64,000 nucleotides of DNA, from positions 140,224-204,223 of the forward strand of contig SCFE01000102.1 in NCBI GenBank assembly GCA_004352715.1, written 5' to 3'. The notes beneath the pieces are model-generated. The model did no database searches. It saw only the letters and a list, made by a program, of their open reading frames with translations, and was not told where the DNA came from. A program made the position numbers and the translations under genes. Source of the stretch: Hofstenia miamia (lineage: Eukaryota; Xenacoelomorpha; Acoela). Positions 59,344 to 64,000 of this stretch are shown here, piece after piece (within the stretch, counting starts at the first letter, position 1; each line of letters starts with the position of its first letter).

Positions 59344-60268
59344 TTGTCTAGGGCTACAGCTAAACTTTAACTAATACGTCAGAAGAAGCATTTATTTAAA
59401 CTCTGAACTGCTTTGGATTTCTATAATATACTAACTTTAAATATACTTAAAAAAAATTAAAAAGTGGAATATACGACATGTGATGACATGTGAGAAATTG
59501 AATCTCAAGTTCGAAATTGACAGTGAAAAGGTGTAGAAAATTACACATGGTGATTCAAAGAGCTAAAATTGCATAGCGTAAATTTAAAACTATTCAGAAT
59601 ATATTTTTAGAAAATGTGGATATTTTTAATAAATAACTTCCCTGCATACCTTCAATAATTTTTTCATTTTTCAGTGTGTTTAAGTTGTGAATGCCTTTTG
59701 TGGTTTAGTTTGAATTGGTAGTTAATAAAACAGGACGACTGTACATGGAAGTGTAAATTTCCATTCCATTCTATTTAGTGGAAATTTATGCAAATGCATT
59801 TTCAAAAAAGGCATTCTCAACACTGTTGAAAATGTTCAAAACACCCTAAATGAATTCAAATAAAATAAATTTTTTAAGAACAGTCAGAATCTACATTAAA
59901 ATTACCAAAATTATCCTGAATCATGCAATTCCAAGTGAATACAGTGATAAAATTTGGTTAATCTCAAACAACATTCGTTAAATAGAACACTGGTACAGCG
60001 AAAGCAATATTTTAGCTTCCATATGTTTATAACATTTAAGTTCGTTACTAGATCAAATTCTAACTTATGATAATTTTTTCATATTTAATAAAACTGCAAT
60101 TAATATTATTACGTACAGAACGTTTGTGATGCATATGAATTTTTCCACTTATCATCGCCACTTATTAATTTTTAATTACTAGTTATGAAATTGAAATAGC
60201 CTTGGCTAAGGCCAGTTACGAAAGCATTACAACATTCTATTACGTGCAACTTAGCAGTTTTAATCAGA
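59344..60268. other. AT-rich intergenic DNA between two elements
   Basis: No supported feature. Confidence 0.45.
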
Positions 60269-60276
60269 CCAATTAT

Positions 60277-62334
60277 CAGGCTAGCCGTTGTGTGTTGAGT
60301 ACACAACAGAATATGTCGTGTTGTGTGAGATTTTGAATTTTTTGTGCACACAACTCAGCATGTTGTGTGGGGCATAATAGTCCAGCTCTACAAAATTAAA
60401 GGTTTTGCCTTTATCCAAAAAAAATTGTATCAAAATATTATGTTATTTATTTTCAAACTTATCAAAAACCCGTTATTTATGCAATAATAAAGAAAGTATA
60501 ATAGCATTATTTAGGATTCATATATAAATGTGATTTTACAATATGCTTGAAAATAGCAAGTTTAAGATAGATTTTCTGAACTTTTATACAATTATCTTAA
60601 TTAACTTCAACATTTTAGATAAGTCTGAATTTGACCAGAAAATGTTAGCAACTCAAAAAATTAGCAAATATTGCACTACGTTTTAGTTTTAGCTGTTCTA
60701 TCGTTCTAAAATATATCAACCAAGTTTATTTTTACAACCCTATAATTCACGAAATGCTAAAATTTGAAAACAACACAAGATAGAGGTTTCTGTTCTTCTT
60801 CATTGCCGTTATGCTGTCACATGTCGCAAACCATTGATGTGCTCTTTTTGTAAAGTTATATCTAAAATTGTGCGTAAATCATTTGAATGAACATTGGTGT
60901 TATATCTATATCTATGGAAAACAAAATTGCTTTTCTCATTAACTTTAGACCACCTTTATCGCCTAAACACTAGGCATAGAGAGAATTTGGAAGTTATGTA
61001 TCAGAAGAGATGAGCATATTTTGTATCAAATTTGGAATGATGAAAAATGTTTGAAAATGTGATTAAGAAGAATGAAACCATATGGTCACACTATGATGTT
61101 AAGAGTTAATATCTTTTCACTAGTATAGCTTTTGCAAAGATATAAGAGGCGACAGATACCCATGAGTTGAAATGGGCTTAGATAAAGTGGTGAGTTTGGC
61201 CTGGTTTTTCATTAGTAAAGTTAACTTAGTTAACTTAAATGTGCGGACTTCTATTGTCAGATAAAATTTGGTTTATATATAACATGTCGATTTAATATTG
61301 AACTCTTTACAGACTTGTGTTGAGTAGGTTTAGTTGTAATAAAAATTTTAATTTTATTGATGTTGATGAGGAGGATGATGATGATGCTTTTTTCCGAATC
61401 ATTTCTAGTTGTTTTTGTTCAAATTGCTTTGATGAACTGTTCGTATATATATTCTCAATTATATTTGTTCCTAAATAATATTTTATCCAAATGAGACTGG
61501 TGTGATAAATTGTTATTTATGATATCTCAGCGAATTGCAAAAGATCATGAATGATCTTAACTTCATGGAATTTGTAGGAACATTAATGTAATTACAAAAA
61601 ATATTTATTACTTTTCCTATTTAACTGAATTATGCAGTTTTAATTCTTATAAATGTACTTTCATACTGTTTTCCTTTCTTTATATTATTACCGTGCCATT
61701 TTTAGAAGACAAGTTGTTTTAGTGGGTATATTACGAATACGAGTAATGAACATTCCCTTATACAGAGAAATTTTTAATGATGGAACACAGCAAATCTTTA
61801 ATAGCACCCTAGTGATTGAATTGATTTTACTGAACAAGGATAAAAAAATGTTGAAAAATACTAATTTTATTTAGTTTTTTAAATTCAATATTTTCCATGT
61901 GCTGCCATCCTAAAAGTAAACAAGTATTGACGCGAACTAGCAAACTGCTCATTACTGCACTTGTAAGATGTGGTACAATTTACTGAGTTTCTGTTTGGAT
62001 AGTTGCTTTAAGTTTTTCGGCCTTTGACTTTGAACTCTTCTCTTTAGGTATACCCAAAGAAAAAGTTTAAAGGCAAAAGGTCCTGGGATTCGCCCATTCC
62101 ACATCATAAATCTTGGAATCACCTTTCCATTATTAAAAATCACCCTGTATATTAATTTCCGTTATGCGCATTATTAATGTTTAATAGTAATGCTCACAAG
62201 ATTACCCAGACTGTAAGTATTGCGTAATTTATTACTCTGTTGTTTTGTGTTGTGTATATTTTCTGATGCACCAGCCCTTTGCTTTTGTGTTATGTTGGTT
62301 GTTGTGTTAAAAAACTCACACAACGGTAGGCCTG
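60277..62334. mobile_element. 2.06-kb non-autonomous hAT element with perfect target-site duplication
   Basis: The left end is CAGGCTAGCCGTTGTGTG and the right end is CACACAACGGTAGGCCTG, inverted repeats that agree at 15 of 18 positions. The element is flanked by a perfect 8-bp duplication, CCAATTAT, at 60269-60276 and 62335-62342. Both subterminal zones carry many GTTGTGTG/CACACAAC words within 110 bp of the ends, as expected for hAT transposase binding. No hAT transposase (no dimerisation domain or BED finger) is visible. A mariner-type relic is nested inside near the right end. Confidence 0.9.
61952..62152 (-). pseudogene. Tc1/mariner transposase C-terminal relic nested in the hAT element
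   Basis: The minus strand begins at TACAGGGTGATTTTTAATAA, a typical terminal inverted repeat, and goes straight into an open frame. That frame has MMWNGRIPGPFAFKLFLWVY then LKRRVQSQRPKNLKQLSKQK, which matches the F-x-L-W-G-Y-L-K-x-x-V-x-x-x-x-P-x-x-L-x-x-L C-terminal motif of mariner-like transposases. The N-terminal DNA-binding part and the first two catalytic residues are missing, so this is an internally deleted copy. Confidence 0.6.
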
Positions 62335-62628
62335 CCAATTATTGTGTGTGTGTCTGAACTGATTTGTAATTTCTGTTCACAATGGGGTTCTACGCAACAA
62401 CTCATTCCAATGGGATTTAAATGTGTCTGTCCCATGAGACTGAAACTAACATGAGGCCGGACGAAAATGCTAGAGCGGATTTTAGAATGCTACTAATAAT
62501 GTCTCCAATGTTGAACAAAATAAAAATTATGCTGTCGTACAAATAGGACTATCGTATCAGAAAATTTCATTGAATTAAAATGGAACCAAATCTGGGACTG
62601 AAACCAGTAAAATTCTGGTCTCCCATAA

Positions 62629-62680
62629 CTAGTGGCGTCAAACCCCTTAAAAATTAGGGGGCTTGAAGTTAAAAAAAAAA
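62629..62680. repeat. Possible hAT MITE end (AGTGGCGTCAAACCCC)
   Basis: CTAGTGGCGTCAAACCCCTT followed by AAATTAGGGGGCTTGAAG resembles a CAGTGGCG terminus with mirrored C/G runs, as in the MITE at 9043. The other end is not identified. Confidence 0.3.
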
Positions 62681-62765
62681 TAGTATGTGAGAGTGGGCAA
62701 AGAATTAGACATCCTTAACCTCAAACATTTTTGGAATTTTATAACATTTTATAATTTATTGAAAA

Positions 62766-62980
62766 TAGTTCTAAGCACTCATAACTCACGAATTCACAAC
62801 AGGGAGCGTCTCCTATCTAGATCATGGTCCCGCTATGACGTAACTTTGCTCGATTTCTTCAACGCTGATCAATTTAGCGTCAATACCTCTGACTCAGCTG
62901 TTTTGGGAGGTCTATCTATACATATAAGGAAAAAGTTAAGATTTAAGTTCGGCGTTCCTTCCATTTGCTCGAAACCTTAG
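62766..62980 (+). CDS. Exon-like open stretch, function unknown (low confidence)
   Basis: An open frame of about 70 codons has a more balanced base composition than its surroundings. It reads STHNSRIHNRERLLSRSWSR, YDVTLLDFFNADQFSVNTSD and SAVLGGLSIHIRKKLRFKFG before a stop. An AG (AAATAG) precedes it at about 62769, and a GT follows FKFG, so it could be one exon. No family is recognised and no neighbouring exon was found. It may be chance or a repeat fragment. Confidence 0.22.
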
Positions 62981-64000
62981 AATTATCTGAATGTTAGGTG
63001 TGAAGTGTATTTAAGTCTTCTTTAAAAAATCGAAATTTTCAATGATAATATTTTTAATTACTTTAGCCAAGGAATATGCCTTAGCATAAATTTTCGACAG
63101 TACGTTTGTTCACATCACCAATAGATGTGTCCATGGCTCACGATTTCCAAATTTCCTAATAGGCTTGAAGAAATTTATTTGAAAATGTGTAAAAGGACAT
63201 CAGGTTGCTTTAGATTAAATTACCCATGGGTGTTTTTCAAATCTGAAAAAGCAACATTATTGAGAAGTGCCTCCTCTTTTATTTACGTTTTGAAATTATC
63301 ATATGCCAAAACCGTTTAGTTGACATGATCACTAATTTCGCAGGGCGATTGTTAATTGGGCTTGTGCAGTCTATTTTTAGGGAAATGCTTGGAGTTAGCT
63401 GATACTCCATGGGATTCAAAAATCATGATTATCTGAGCCTTAATTATAGGGAATAATTTCAATGAAATCAAAATTTTCATCATAAAATAATTTGTGTTTT
63501 ACAATCCCTCAGGTAATGCAATTTTGTACAAATTTTCACCATTTCATTGGTGTATGCTCACCAATAATTTTCACATTTAGGGAAAAGAGTTTGAAAATTT
63601 GGAAAAAACGGCTTGTCTCTTTTAAAAATTCCACAAGGTTTTTAAGGGTAATCACTAAGTGGCACTCTTGGAAAATGCTTAAGTTTTGCTTAGACTAGTA
63701 AATGTTTTTAGTCAAGAACGTTTCTTTTGAATCTAGCACAATTTACTCATTTAATGTTTCTTTAAAAAATAGTTTGTTGTTCATGTTACTAATAACCAGC
63801 TTAAACTTCAATTTAATAATGCATAAAATATGCTCTCAAATATCCAAACAAGAATTGGTTGGCGTCCATGCAAAGTTTTCATATATATTCATACAGGCCA
63901 ATAGTTCTTAAAAGAAGAACAACTTTTATTGAATTCGGTTTTGAATCAAGATTAGGTGCTTGCAGAATAAGATTACCATCCCGATGCCATATATGACATT
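62981..64000. other. AT-rich intergenic DNA
   Basis: No supported gene or element to the end of the window. Confidence 0.45.

Overview
The window is nuclear DNA from an invertebrate-like animal. It is strongly AT-rich and dense in (TA)n microsatellites. Decayed transposable elements of nearly every animal class are present, and there is one recognisable intron-containing host gene with GT-AG splice sites. I cannot name the species. The codon and intron structure and the repeat families fit an arthropod, cnidarian or similar invertebrate, but nothing in the window decides between them.

The one clear host gene is a GT31 beta-1,3-galactosyltransferase-like enzyme (36284-41365, + strand). It has four visible exons that splice in phase. 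They encode a membrane anchor, a glycosylated stem and the catalytic domain. The start codon must lie in a further 5' exon that I could not place. Its first intron (3.3 kb) holds a 71-bp hAT MITE and a reverse-transcriptase relic.

Layout: 1-11 kb is non-coding with hAT-type MITEs (142-443, 3613-3992, 6478-6880, 9043-9267). 11.1-14.35 kb holds a mariner relic, the 3' end of a LINE and a 1.86-kb TIR-bounded element. 16.4-30 kb holds MITEs, including a GATTTAAATC element with a perfect 8-bp target-site duplication and a pogo-like MITE. It also has a degenerate minisatellite and a Tc1-like 5' remnant. 30-36 kb is AT-rich intergenic DNA and a gap. 36.3-41.4 kb is the galactosyltransferase gene. 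42-48 kb is a nest of at least four non-LTR retrotransposon pieces on both strands. 49-54 kb is a 2.55-kb segment written twice around a single N. 55.0-59.3 kb is a complete but mutated Ty3/gypsy LTR retrotransposon. 60.3-62.3 kb is a 2.06-kb non-autonomous hAT element with a perfect 8-bp target-site duplication.

Much of the apparent novelty is assembly structure. At two single-N joins the sequence before the N is repeated exactly up to, and again starting at, the N, which is the signature of contig ends that overlap but were not merged. I found no convincing undescribed biological system. The items most worth following are the galactosyltransferase gene, an unrecognised decayed coding segment at 50698-51071, two exon-like open stretches, and the MITE families with intact ends.
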